A stretch of DNA of 64,000 nucleotides from Sphingobacteriaceae bacterium (GCA_014380615.1 JACMJM010000026.1:1-64000), one strand, 5' to 3'. Positions 53,361 through 62,243 are shown, counted from the stretch's first letter. Notes: a model not told the origin generated them from the sequence alone. Translations and numbers: made by a program.

Positions 53361-56177
53361 ATGCCAAAAGACTCTTCCATTAAATCAGTATTGATTATCG
53401 GTTCAGGCCCAATTATTATCGGTCAGGCTGTAGAATTTGATTATTCAGGTTCTCAGGCGGCTTTATCATTAAAAGATGAAGGAATTGAAGTTTCAATTAT
53501 AAACTCCAATCCCGCCACTATCATGACCGATAATGTTATCGGCGACCATGTTTATTTATGGCCCCTCACCTGCGAGAGCGTTGAGAAGATATTACAAGAG
53601 CGCCATATTGATGCCGTGCTACCTACTATGGGCGGACAAACGGCATTAAATCTTTGCAAAGAAGCAGAAGAACGCGGAATCTGGGAGAAATATGGTGTTC
53701 GTATTATAGGCGTAGACATCGCTGCCATTGAGAAAACAGAAAATCGTGAAGAGTTTCGCCAGTTAATGGTTGATATTGGCGTAGGTGTCGCTCCTTCTAA
53801 AATCGCTAATTCATTCCTCGAAGGCAAGGAAGCCGCTCAAGAAATCGGTTTTCCTTTAGTAATTCGCCCTTCATACACCATGGGTGGTTCCGGAGGTGGT
53901 TTTGTTCATAAAAAAGAAGATTTTGATGTAGCCTTAAGCCGTGGATTACAGGCTTCACCAACGCATGAGGTGTTGGTTGAAAAGGCAGTTATAGGTTGGA
54001 AAGAATATGAGCTGGAGTTGCTTCGCGATAGCAAAGACAATGTGATTATCATTTGCTCGATAGAAAACTTCGATCCGATGGGAATCCATACCGGCGACTC
54101 AATAACCGTTGCTCCGGCAATGACATTGAGCGACCGTTGCTACCAGGATATGCGTAATCAGGCAATTACCATGATGCGTGCGATCGGTAATTTCGCCGGA
54201 GGTTGTAATGTGCAGTTTTCGGTAAATCCGGCAGATGAATCAATCATCGCGATTGAGATCAATCCGAGGGTTTCCCGTTCATCAGCTTTAGCGTCAAAAG
54301 CTACCGGTTATCCAATCGCTAAAATAGCGGCAAAGCTTGCCATTGGCTACAACCTTGATGAGATAGAGAATCAAATTACTAAAACTACTTCCGCATACTT
54401 CGAGCCTACGCTTGATTATGTTATCGTAAAAATACCTCGCTGGAACTTTGATAAATTCAAGGGTGCCAACATGGAACTCGGCTTACAGATGAAGGCCGTA
54501 GGAGAGGTTATGGCTATCGGCCGTACCTTTATCGAAGCTTTACAAAAAGCCTGTCAGAGTTTAGAAATCAGCCGTGCCGGTTTAGGTGCCGATGGCCGCC
54601 AGAATCGTAATCTGGATGAAATAATGTACGGTTTGGAGCATCCGAGCTGGAATCGGTTATTTCTGATAAAGGATGCTATGACGATGGGTGTTCCGATGGA
54701 ATCTATCCGTAAAGTAACTAAAATTGATAAATGGTTCTTACTGCAGATCCAGGAACTGGTTCAACTTGAGCAGGAGCTTAAACGTTATTCTTTATCAAAC
54801 ATCCCAAGAGAATTCTTCTTCACACTAAAGCAAAAAGGATTCTCAGATATACAGATAGCATGGCTGTTAGGCAATGTAACCGAAGATGAGGTATATGACC
54901 GTCGTAAAGAATTAGGCATTAAGCGGGTTTACAAAATGGTGGATACCTGTGCGGCGGAGTTTCCGGCGCAAACGCCTTATTATTATTCTACTTTCGAGGA
55001 TGAGAATGAATCTACCCCAAGCGATAAGAAAAAAATTATTGTATTGGGTTCTGGCCCTAACCGTATAGGGCAGGGTATCGAGTTCGATTATTCTTGCGTG
55101 CATGGCTTAATCGCTGCCAAGGAAAGCGGCTTTGAGTCTATCATGATTAACTGTAACCCCGAAACTGTTTCTACAGATTTTAATATGGCTGATAAGCTTT
55201 ATTTTGAACCTGTTTTCTGGGAGCATGTTAGAGAGATTATAGAGCTTGAAAAACCTGAAGGTGTAATCGTTCAGTTAGGTGGCCAAACGGCTCTTAAAAT
55301 GGCCGAAAAGCTACACCAGTTCGGCATTAAGATTATCGGTACTTCGTACGATAATATGGATATCGCCGAAGACAGGGGACGTTTCTCTGATCTGTTGAAA
55401 GATCTGGGAATTCCGTATCCTAACTATGGTGTGGCCGAAGATGCTGAAGAAGCCCTTGTTGTCGCAAAAAAAGTAGGTTATCCGGTACTGGTTCGCCCTA
55501 GTTATGTATTAGGCGGACAAGGGATGAGCATCGTGATTAACGATGAAGATCTCGAAAACGCAGTGGTTAAATTATTAGGTGACCTTCCGGGAAACCGTGT
55601 GTTAATTGACCATTTTCTTGACCGGGCTGAAGAAGCAGAGTCTGATTCAATTTGTGACGGAGAAGACGTACATATCGTTGGTTTGATGGAGCATATCGAG
55701 CCTGCGGGTATCCATTCCGGCGATTCGAGTGCGGTGCTGCCTCCTTTCAATCTTTCTGATAATGTGATCCGTCAGATGGAAGAATATAGTATTAAGTTGG
55801 CTAAAGCTCTTAATGTAATTGGTTTGCTTAATATTCAGTTTGCCATTAAGGATGAGAAGGTTTATGTAATCGAAGCGAATCCTAGAGCGTCGCGTACAGT
55901 TCCTTTTATTGCGAAAGCCTACGATGTTCCTTATATCAAAATCGCCGCTAAGGTGATGCTTGGAGTGAATAAGCTGAAGGACTTTACCATCGAAAGAAAA
56001 CTGGTAGGTTACGCGATTAAAGAACCGGTATTTTCTTTCGACAAGTTTCCTGAGGTTGAAAAGCAATTAGGGCCCGAAATGAAATCGACCGGTGAGGCGA
56101 TCCGATTTATAAAAGATCTGGAAGATCCTTACTTTGTGAAATTGTACAAAGAGAAATCGATGTATTTGAGTAAATAA
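53361..56177 (+). CDS. carB: Carbamoyl-phosphate synthase large subunit without allosteric domain
   Basis: The synthase makes carbamoyl phosphate for arginine and pyrimidines. The 938-residue product contains two homologous ATP-grasp halves: the carboxyphosphate domain (ADP-binding IIGSGPIIIGQAVEFDYSG near 11-29, VRPSYTMGGSGGG near 168-180), the oligomerisation region, and the carbamoyl phosphate domain (VLGSGPNRIGQGIEFDYSC near 559-577, VRPSYVLGGQGMS near 713-725, EANPRASRTVPFIAKA near 833-848). It ends right there: the C-terminal methylglyoxal-synthase-like regulatory domain (about 135 residues in E. coli CarB) is missing, although the gene is otherwise complete with a terminator. Confidence 0.95.
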   Translation: MPKDSSIKSVLIIGSGPIIIGQAVEFDYSGSQAALSLKDEGIEVSIINSNPATIMTDNVIGDHVYLWPLTCESVEKILQERHIDAVLPTMGGQTALNLCKEAEERGIWEKYGVRIIGVDIAAIEKTENREEFRQLMVDIGVGVAPSKIANSFLEGKEAAQEIGFPLVIRPSYTMGGSGGGFVHKKEDFDVALSRGLQASPTHEVLVEKAVIGWKEYELELLRDSKDNVIIICSIENFDPMGIHTGDSITVAPAMTLSDRCYQDMRNQAITMMRAIGNFAGGCNVQFSVNPADESIIAIEINPRVSRSSALASKATGYPIAKIAAKLAIGYNLDEIENQITKTTSAYFEPTLDYVIVKIPRWNFDKFKGANMELGLQMKAVGEVMAIGRTFIEALQKACQSLEISRAGLGADGRQNRNLDEIMYGLEHPSWNRLFLIKDAMTMGVPMESIRKVTKIDKWFLLQIQELVQLEQELKRYSLSNIPREFFFTLKQKGFSDIQIAWLLGNVTEDEVYDRRKELGIKRVYKMVDTCAAEFPAQTPYYYSTFEDENESTPSDKKKIIVLGSGPNRIGQGIEFDYSCVHGLIAAKESGFESIMINCNPETVSTDFNMADKLYFEPVFWEHVREIIELEKPEGVIVQLGGQTALKMAEKLHQFGIKIIGTSYDNMDIAEDRGRFSDLLKDLGIPYPNYGVAEDAEEALVVAKKVGYPVLVRPSYVLGGQGMSIVINDEDLENAVVKLLGDLPGNRVLIDHFLDRAEEAESDSICDGEDVHIVGLMEHIEPAGIHSGDSSAVLPPFNLSDNVIRQMEEYSIKLAKALNVIGLLNIQFAIKDEKVYVIEANPRASRTVPFIAKAYDVPYIKIAAKVMLGVNKLKDFTIERKLVGYAIKEPVFSFDKFPEVEKQLGPEMKSTGEAIRFIKDLEDPYFVKLYKEKSMYLSK

Positions 56178-56186
56178 GAAGTAAAA

Positions 56187-56216
56187 GAAACCGGCAAAAA
56201 TTGGCCGGTTTTTTTG
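56187..56216 (+). terminator. Terminator after carB
   Basis: AAACCGGC and GCCGGTTT pair around an eight-base loop, followed by six Ts, 12 bp after the carB stop. It overlaps the possible start of the next gene. Confidence 0.75.
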
Positions 56217-56542
56217 TGCAGCAAAGGGAAAGCCGCTTACTTGCTTTCCTATCATATTTCGGATTAATTATCCTCTTTTATTCTAATGAACATGAACCTA
56301 TCCATGTTCATGGAAAATATCAAGGTAAAGAGAGCAAAGCCGAAATAATTTTTGAAGCTGGGGAGTTTAAAGAAATCCGTATAAGTAGTGTAAAGGGCAA
56401 GTTACCTTTGGATAATAAGAACGAAAAGAATTTTAAACGCGTTGTAGAATACTATAGGGAAGATATCGTTAACAAATGGATTGCTTTTTTTGTATATAAT
56501 AAAGAGGTTCAATCTGAGGTAATAACTAAAAAGCTAGATTAA
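56216..56542 (+). CDS. DUF4160 protein, 5' end uncertain
   Basis: The family core is plain: SYFGLIILFYSNEHEPIHVHG near residue 13-33 (His-rich core of DUF4160), then KESKAEIIFEAGEF and KWIAFFVYNKEVQSEVITKKL at the end. No ATG precedes the core in frame; the only starts are TTG at 56201 inside the carB terminator and GTG at 56216 right after it. Either GTG is used or the original 5' end was lost when the segment moved next to carB. The DUF2442 gene follows after one base; these two families are often paired, with unknown role (a toxin-antitoxin-like module has been suspected). Confidence 0.65.
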   Translation: MQQRESRLLAFLSYFGLIILFYSNEHEPIHVHGKYQGKESKAEIIFEAGEFKEIRISSVKGKLPLDNKNEKNFKRVVEYYREDIVNKWIAFFVYNKEVQSEVITKKLD

Positions 56543-56543
56543 T

Positions 56544-56786
56544 ATGGTGATTAGTATTGATGAGGCTAGGTATATAAAAGATTATATAATAGTATTCCAT
56601 TTTTCTGATGGCGTAAAAAGGGAAATTGATTTTAGTGAGTTTTTAAAATCGGCGGGCAACCCGATGTCTAAAAAATACCTGGACAAGGATTTATTTCAAA
56701 ATTTCAAAATAGAATATGGCGATATAATTTGGAATAATTATGAAATGTGTTTCCCTATTTGGGACCTTCATGAAGGTGTTCTGTAA
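56544..56786 (+). CDS. DUF2442 protein
   Basis: The 80-residue protein has the DUF2442 pattern: VISIDEARYIKDYIIVFHFSDGVKREIDFSEFL with its alternating strands and acidic-basic loop, and a C-terminal WNNYEMCFPIWDLHEGVL block that ends the family domain. The length is complete. It immediately follows the DUF4160 gene, its usual partner. Its last bases are followed directly by the first displaced radA tail on the opposite strand. Function is not established. Confidence 0.75.
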   Translation: MVISIDEARYIKDYIIVFHFSDGVKREIDFSEFLKSAGNPMSKKYLDKDLFQNFKIEYGDIIWNNYEMCFPIWDLHEGVL

Positions 56787-56922
56787 AACCCAAACAACGA
56801 ACCAAATACCTCCTCAATCTTCGAAATACTTTTAATTTCAATAGAAGGATATCGTTCAATGTCCAAGCCTTTTGGATTATACGTCGATGTGAAATTTGCT
56901 GAAAGCCTGATTTTCTGCTTCT
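56787..56922 (-). pseudogene. Displaced radA 3'-end fragment A
   Basis: The minus strand from about 56922 encodes the last 45 residues of RadA with small gaps: SGFQQI, TYNPKGLDIERYPSIEIKSI, SKIEEVFGSLFG. A one-base loss near ISTYN breaks the frame, and the stop codon after SLFG is changed so that reading continues into FYRTPS. It has the extra codon in RYPSIEIK also found in fragment B but not in intact radA. It is a relic. Confidence 0.75.
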
Positions 56923-57045
56923 GAAATCCGTATAGATTAGCCCTCTATGAGAAGCCTCCAAGTCAGAATATAACATCTCTCAGATTTTATTGAAGCCAAA
57001 AGTATCTTGGAGGCGAAGGTTTTAATGATTTTGAAAATCCAAATA

Positions 57046-57375
57046 TCAACCAAACAACCCGCTAAACACCTCCTCAATTTTCGAAACACTCTTAATTTCA
57101 ATAGAAGAATACCGTTTAAAATCTAACCCTTTCTGATTATACTTCGATATATAAATCTGCTGAAAGCCCAGTTTCTCCGCTTCCGCTATACGCTGTTCTA
57201 TCCGGTTAACCGCTCTAATTTCTCCCGATAATCCCACTTCCGCAGCAAAGCAAACCTTGGTAGATACAGAAATATCTTCATGCGATGAAATGATCGCAAC
57301 AACCACTGCCAGATCAATTGCCGGATCTTTAACTTTTAATCCACTGGCTATATTAAGAAAACATACTGACTGCTT
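57046..57375 (-). pseudogene. Displaced radA 3'-end fragment B
   Basis: This fragment encodes the last ~105 residues of RadA in one open frame: CFLNIASGLKVKDPAIDLAV, then AEVGLSGEIRAVNRIEQRIA and SKIEEVFSGLFG with the stop. Compared with intact radA (60858-62243), only about six residues differ plus one extra Ser codon, whereas many third positions differ. It lacks the zinc finger and the RecA-like ATPase core. Its 5' edge (about 57375) touches the remnant of a REP-associated transposase. Confidence 0.85.
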
Positions 57376-57376
57376 A

Positions 57377-57872
57377 AATGAAGTATATTTTTGGACCAGC
57401 ACTATTTACCAATGGAAACACTTATTAAAATCCGATAAATTCAAACAAATAGTTATTGACAGTATCAATTACCTCAATGAAAGAGAAAAATAAAGGTTTA
57501 TGGATTTGTGATTACGCCTAATCATATTCACCTTATTTGGGAAATGTTAGAGATGAACGGCAAAGAAACGCCTTATTCTAAAAACAAACTGCATATGCTT
57601 TCAAAACTGAATTGAGGCAAAACCATCATCAAGTTTTTAATTATTTCAAAGTAGACCATCAGGAAAGAATGTTCAGGTTTTGGCAAAGAGATCCCATTTA
57701 AACAAGTAGCGAGATGGCCGGACAGAAACTTAATTATATACACTATAATCCGTTGCAGCAACGTTGGCATCTGTGCCAAGATCCTGTAGCTTATCAGTAT
57801 TCGTCATGCGCATATTATGAAGATGGGTATTCCGATTTTTCTTTTATCCAAGACTATAGAAGCAGATTGTAG
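57377..57872 (+). pseudogene. Decayed REP-associated tyrosine transposase (Y1/RAYT)
   Basis: Frames joined across at least three shifts give a RAYT/IS200-like protein. First comes NEVYFWTSTIYQWKHLLKSD and an in-frame stop after NEREK, then IKVYGFVITPNHIHLIWEML with the HUH-type PNHIH motif. After a shift, AYAFKTELRQNHHQVFNYFK, and after another, KLNYIHYNPLQQRW ending FIQDYRSRL. The ORF is thus well recognisable but dead. It is followed by REP-like repeats, as expected for this transposase group. Confidence 0.8.
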
Positions 57873-57921
57873 GTGTAGTGTTGGTCTGTACGGTCACAGA
57901 CCAAGGGTTAATACTGGTTTT

Positions 57922-58053
57922 ACAGATTGCTTTGTACCTTGCAATGACTAGGTGTTTAGCCCACTAAGGATTGTAAATATGCAATGAAGCTGCAGCAATC
58001 TCCCCATAAGGATGGTGCTTTTGCTTTTACAGATTGCTTCATGCTTCAATGAC
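57922..58053. repeat. REP-like repeats next to the transposase remnant
   Basis: Three related units: ACAGATTGCTTTGTACCTTGCAATGACT (57922-57950), its inverse-type ATGCAATGAAGCTGCAGCAATCTCCCC (57980-58005), and ACAGATTGCTTCATGCTTCAATGACTG (58029-58055). Each has ATTG...CAAT ends that can fold as a small hairpin, and the orientation alternates (+, -, +). This is the usual layout of REP sequences around RAYT genes. Confidence 0.6.
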
Positions 58054-58070
58054 TGATTCGCTGATACAAA

Positions 58071-60236
58071 TCAACTATCGGTATTCAATTTAATTGTGAA
58101 ACACGTACCCTCATTAAGCCTGCTACTTACTTCAATTTTTCCGCCTAGGGCTTCCACCTGAGTTTTTACCAAAAACAGCCCGATACCGTCTCCCGGTAAC
58201 TCATGATTTAATCTGGAATATAATTTAAATAGTCGGTTTCGGTGTTGTTCTAGGTCAATGCCAATACCATTGTCTTCAATTTTCAAGATAAGATCTTTGT
58301 TCATGTCAACATGTGCCGAAACCTTAATAGTTAATTTCCGATCAGGGGATTTATATTTTATGGCGTTTGTTATTAAATTATAAAAGATACTGTAAATGTA
58401 GGCTGAGTTTATACATACCTCATAGTCTTCGGGTATTTCCACCCGAAAATCCGCGGATGTAAAGGTCATCAGTTCCTTTATGTCGTTATAAACTTCTCTA
58501 CATTTTTCAAGTAAGTTGATCGGAATTTTTATGTCTTTCTGCGCCCGGTCTCTAACCGACAAAATAGTATTCATATCCCTCACTACTTTGTCGAGTTTTA
58601 AAAGCGAATGATTAAGCCCTTTTACGATATCATCAAACTCAGGGTCGTTTTTATCTACACTGGCAAGCAAATTATTACACCCTAAAGCGGCAGCTATAGG
58701 TGCTCTGATATTATGAGATACGATATAGGTAAACTGGCCCAGGTCTCTGTTCTGCTTAAAAAGTTCTTCGGCGTGTTTTACCAGGTCGAGTTCTGCTTCT
58801 TTTCTGGAGGTAACATCTGCAAGTACGACAATATAATAATCAGGGCTTTCACCCTCTTCAATAACCGGAGATATAGAGCAGGTGAGCCATGCTTCCGTTC
58901 CGTATCCGGTAAAAAGGTGTACGTCTTCTGAAAAAGGTTTAGAGAGTTTAAGCATTACCAGCAGCTTCATGAAACTGCGTTTATTTAAAATAGAACCCTG
59001 TGGAAGTAAATTATTTAAAGGCTTGCCTAGAAAGGTGCGGCTTTTGTAGCCTGTAATTTGTTCGAAGCTTGCATTTACCCACTGTACATTTTTATGCTCA
59101 TCTAAAATCATAACCCCGTTGGTTATTTTATTGGCAACCATATGTAGCTTGCTGATGTTTTCCTGGTTTATTAACTTCTCGGTAGCATCTGTAAAATGAA
59201 TGGCAAGGCCGGTTTCCGTTCTGCTGATTGTGCAATGAAGGGTGAGTTTCCTTTCCGCGTAATATTCATAAAAGTTAACCGACATTCCTGTTTCGAATAC
59301 TCGCTGACAGTTTTCCTTAAAAATGGATACCCGCAAATGCGGAAAGCATTTAAAAATATTTTTATTCAGTAGTTCATTTTTGCTGCGTTGTAAAAAATCA
59401 GCGCATACATCGTTCACATAAGTATAATTCCATGTTTCGTTTAGAGAGAAGAAGCCCTCGGTCAGGTTTTCAAAAGTGCTGCTATCGGTTGCATTCTTCG
59501 AGTTGGAAGTTAGATCAGATGGTTTTTGCACGATCCCCTGCACCCTGATGACCCTGCCTTTTAAAATCACAGGTACCATTGTTATTTTTAAACCATAATC
59601 TGAACCGTCTTTCTGTACGAGTAGTATTTGAAAGGAAACTGCTTCGCCTTTTATAGCTTTTAGAAACTGTTCCTTCGCCTGCTCTCTGTCTGCCGGCCCA
59701 ACTAGATTCCAGAAATAATTGCCAATAGTCTTTTTTTTTGAATAACCGAAAAGCATAAGGGCACCGTTATTTATTTCGCGGATTTTTCCTTCAGCATCTA
59801 CCCTGAATAATGCGTCGGGATAATTTTGGAAAAGCGATTCATAATATCTGATTACCCGTTTTTGCCTGGCTTGTAGTACAATCTTTTCAGTTATATCACT
59901 TGTTTTAAGTATCAGCCCATTAATATTAGCATCGTGAAGCATATTTACGATGTTTGAATCAACCCAACGGTATTCGCCCATTGAATTTTTCAAGCGGTAT
60001 TCCGCTATTTTTTCTGTTTTTTTATTAAGAGCGGATTGAAGTATATTATGAACCCTGTCTTTATCTTTAGGGTGAACACAATCTTTAAAATTCAACCCGA
60101 TTGATTTATTTAAGTTGTTTGAAGATGATGGGGCGGACCAGTATTTGAGGATGGTGTTCGAATCCAGAATACTGATTGAATCGCCCGATTCCAGAACAGC
60201 TTTTGTTAGTATTTCTGGTAAAAAACTTGAAAACAT
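58071..60236 (-). CDS. Soluble histidine kinase with four PAS domains
   Basis: The 721-residue kinase has no transmembrane helices. PAS/PAC units appear at about residues 15-125 (KIAEYRLKNSMGEYRWVDS), 135-245 (PDALFRVDAEGKIREINNGA), 255-365 (FSLNETWNYTYVNDVCADF) and 370-480 (GVMILDEHKNVQWVNASFEQITGY). His508 lies in YIVSHNIRAPIAAALG. The ATPase part has NAIKYKSPDR, EDNGIGIDLE and GDGIGLFLVKTQVEALGG. It is a single-gene unit with a striking palindrome 110-140 bp upstream and no adjacent receiver; the LytTR relic behind it may be the remains of a former neighbour. Confidence 0.9.
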   Translation of the reverse strand: MFSSFLPEILTKAVLESGDSISILDSNTILKYWSAPSSSNNLNKSIGLNFKDCVHPKDKDRVHNILQSALNKKTEKIAEYRLKNSMGEYRWVDSNIVNMLHDANINGLILKTSDITEKIVLQARQKRVIRYYESLFQNYPDALFRVDAEGKIREINNGALMLFGYSKKKTIGNYFWNLVGPADREQAKEQFLKAIKGEAVSFQILLVQKDGSDYGLKITMVPVILKGRVIRVQGIVQKPSDLTSNSKNATDSSTFENLTEGFFSLNETWNYTYVNDVCADFLQRSKNELLNKNIFKCFPHLRVSIFKENCQRVFETGMSVNFYEYYAERKLTLHCTISRTETGLAIHFTDATEKLINQENISKLHMVANKITNGVMILDEHKNVQWVNASFEQITGYKSRTFLGKPLNNLLPQGSILNKRSFMKLLVMLKLSKPFSEDVHLFTGYGTEAWLTCSISPVIEEGESPDYYIVVLADVTSRKEAELDLVKHAEELFKQNRDLGQFTYIVSHNIRAPIAAALGCNNLLASVDKNDPEFDDIVKGLNHSLLKLDKVVRDMNTILSVRDRAQKDIKIPINLLEKCREVYNDIKELMTFTSADFRVEIPEDYEVCINSAYIYSIFYNLITNAIKYKSPDRKLTIKVSAHVDMNKDLILKIEDNGIGIDLEQHRNRLFKLYSRLNHELPGDGIGLFLVKTQVEALGGKIEVSSRLNEGTCFTIKLNTDS

Positions 60237-60529
60237 AAATGATACTTTATAATAAAAAGATACCTATATCAAATTTAAACTTTTTATGATCAATATCGTA
60301 TAAATATTTAATAAATAGTTGAAAAATTTGAATAAATAGCAAAATAAAACATGTTTTATTGAATAAAACATGTTTTGTAAAAATATCTATATTCAAATAG
60401 CGATTTAAACTCGAAATATTATTTTTTTGTTAAATAAATGATTCAATTTTTCCTTTTTTTTACAATTTATTAATATAAAATGTATTGTTTTAATTCATCA
60501 TCCTAAAGAAAAAACTGCCACAGTATGCG
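60237..60529. other. AT-rich upstream region of the PAS kinase
   Basis: Nearly pure A/T for about 250 bp with no credible gene; contains the 31-bp palindrome described separately. TATATTTG-like boxes are too numerous in such sequence to choose a promoter with confidence. Confidence 0.5.
60346..60376. promoter_or_regulatory. 31-bp perfect palindrome, candidate operator
   Basis: AAAACATGTTTTATT, one G, and AATAAAACATGTTTT are exact reverse complements (15-bp arms). Each arm also holds AAAACATGTTTT, itself a 12-bp palindrome, so there are two identical sites with centres 19 bp apart, about 110-140 bp upstream of the PAS kinase start. This looks like a double binding site for a dimeric regulator. 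Confidence 0.6.
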
Positions 60530-60829
60530 GTATACATCAGGGCGATGACACAGTTCTTATAAAGAGCGAGATAAAAACCTATCAGCTAAAATTGAAAGAT
60601 ATCCGGCTTGTCGAAGCCTCTTGTAATCATGTGTATATTATTACAAGAGAGAAAAGGATACTCAGCTTTATCAGCTTTTGCCTGAAACAATATTTATAAA
60701 TATTTTATAGTTTCGATAGTGTACATAGAAGTAATTGAAAATCATCAGATAAAAATCGGGAATTTAAAAATTCCGGTAGGCAGAACATCTAAACATACGG
60801 TTTTAACTATTTTAAAAAGGTATATATAA
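60530..60829 (+). pseudogene. Decayed LytTR-domain gene
   Basis: On the plus strand, two frames rebuild the ends of a LytTR DNA-binding domain: QLKLKDIRLVEASCNHVYII with TREKRILSFISF, and after a gap and shift EVIENHQIKIGNLKIPVGRT followed by SKHTVLTILKRYI. These match the strand order of LytTR (the KDI-E-NYV start and the GRT end). The middle segment with the recognition loop is damaged by stops. No receiver domain is left upstream. It ends 28 bp before the stop of radA on the other strand. Confidence 0.75.
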
Positions 60830-60857
60830 GGAATTGTGCGAAATTAGCAGATCCATC

Positions 60858-62243
60858 CTACCCAAACAATGAACTAAACACCTCTTCAATCTTCGAAACG
60901 CTTTTAATTTCAATCGTATAACGCTTAATATCGAGCCCCTTTTGATTGTATTTTGAAATGTAAATCTGCTGAAAACCTAATTTCTCAGCTTCCGCGATTC
61001 GCTGTTCAATTCTATTCACAGCCCGTATTTCTCCAGACAATCCCACTTCAGCAGCAAAGCAAGTTTTAGTTGAAACAGAAATATCTTCATGGGAAGAGAT
61101 TATAGCTACCACCACAGCTAGGTCTATCGCTGGATCTTCAACTTTTAACCCTCCTGCAATGTTTAAAAACACATCCTGAGCACTTAGTCTGAATCCACAT
61201 CGCTTTTCTAAAACAGCCAAAAGCATATTCATTCTCTTCGTGTCGAAGCCAGTAGCAGATCGCTGAGGTGTACCGTAAGCCGAAACACTAACCAATGCTT
61301 GCGTTTCAATAAGCATTGGCCTTGCACCTTCCAGCATTGCCGAAATAGTGATACCGCTTAATTCTTCATCACGTTGAGAAAGCAAAATTTCCGATGGATT
61401 TGATACTTCGCGTAAGCCGCTTCCCTGCATTTCATAAATTCCCAGTTCGGATGCTGAGCCGAAGCGATTTTTGATTGCTCTTAAAATGCGATACACGTGG
61501 TGCCTGTCGCCTTCAAACTGCAAAACAGTATCAACCATGTGTTCCAGGATTTTAGGGCCTGCAATGGCCCCGTCTTTGGTGATATGGCCAATCAGAAATA
61601 CCGGTGTCGAGCTTTCTTTAGCGAAGCGTAATAGTTCTGCGGTACACTCTCGTACTTGCGAAACACTGCCCGGAGTAGACTCGATGTGTGCAGAATGTAA
61701 TGTTTGTATCGAATCAATAATCACAGCCTGAGGTTCTAAAATCTCAATCTGTTTGAAAATATTTTGTGTGGAAGTTTCCGTCAGGATATAGCAATCGCCG
61801 CCTTTTCGTTTCGACAAGGGTGCCAGCCGCTCTGCACGCATTTTAATTTGCTGCTCACTTTCCTCGCCGGATACATATAGGATTTTCATCCCCGGAAGGT
61901 TCAGTGCCAACTGAAGCATCAATGTGGATTTTCCGATGCCAGGTTCTCCGCCGATAAGCACTAAAGAGCCAGGAACAATCCCACCGCCTAAAACACGATT
62001 AAATTCTGTATCAGGAGTTACGATTCTGCTTTCTTCCTTGAAAACAATTTCATCTATAGCTGAAGGTTTTGAAACTCGGGAAGCTCCTGTACTGGTTTTC
62101 CATTCGGGAACAGAATTATTTCCCTTTTGGATAATCTCTTCAACAAAGCTGTTCCATTGATTACAGGATGGACATTTACCCAGCCATTTGGCCGATTCAT
62201 ATCCACAACTCTGACAAAAATATGCTGATCTGGTTTTAGCCAT
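60858..62243 (-). CDS. radA: DNA repair protein RadA
   Basis: The RecA-like ATPase helps branch migration during recombination. The 461-residue protein is complete: zinc finger with Cys10, Cys13, Cys24, Cys27; Walker A GGEPGIGKST (98-107); the RadA-specific KNRFG block (near 262); and a C-terminal Lon-like domain (VFLNIAGGLKVEDPAIDLAV near 355 and GEIRAVNRIEQRI). Its last ~105 residues recur as displaced fragments at 57.0 and 56.8 kb. It is upstream of the decayed LytTR gene and downstream of a TGTGCAAATG repeat array. Confidence 0.95.
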   Translation of the reverse strand: MAKTRSAYFCQSCGYESAKWLGKCPSCNQWNSFVEEIIQKGNNSVPEWKTSTGASRVSKPSAIDEIVFKEESRIVTPDTEFNRVLGGGIVPGSLVLIGGEPGIGKSTLMLQLALNLPGMKILYVSGEESEQQIKMRAERLAPLSKRKGGDCYILTETSTQNIFKQIEILEPQAVIIDSIQTLHSAHIESTPGSVSQVRECTAELLRFAKESSTPVFLIGHITKDGAIAGPKILEHMVDTVLQFEGDRHHVYRILRAIKNRFGSASELGIYEMQGSGLREVSNPSEILLSQRDEELSGITISAMLEGARPMLIETQALVSVSAYGTPQRSATGFDTKRMNMLLAVLEKRCGFRLSAQDVFLNIAGGLKVEDPAIDLAVVVAIISSHEDISVSTKTCFAAEVGLSGEIRAVNRIEQRIAEAEKLGFQQIYISKYNQKGLDIKRYTIEIKSVSKIEEVFSSLFG

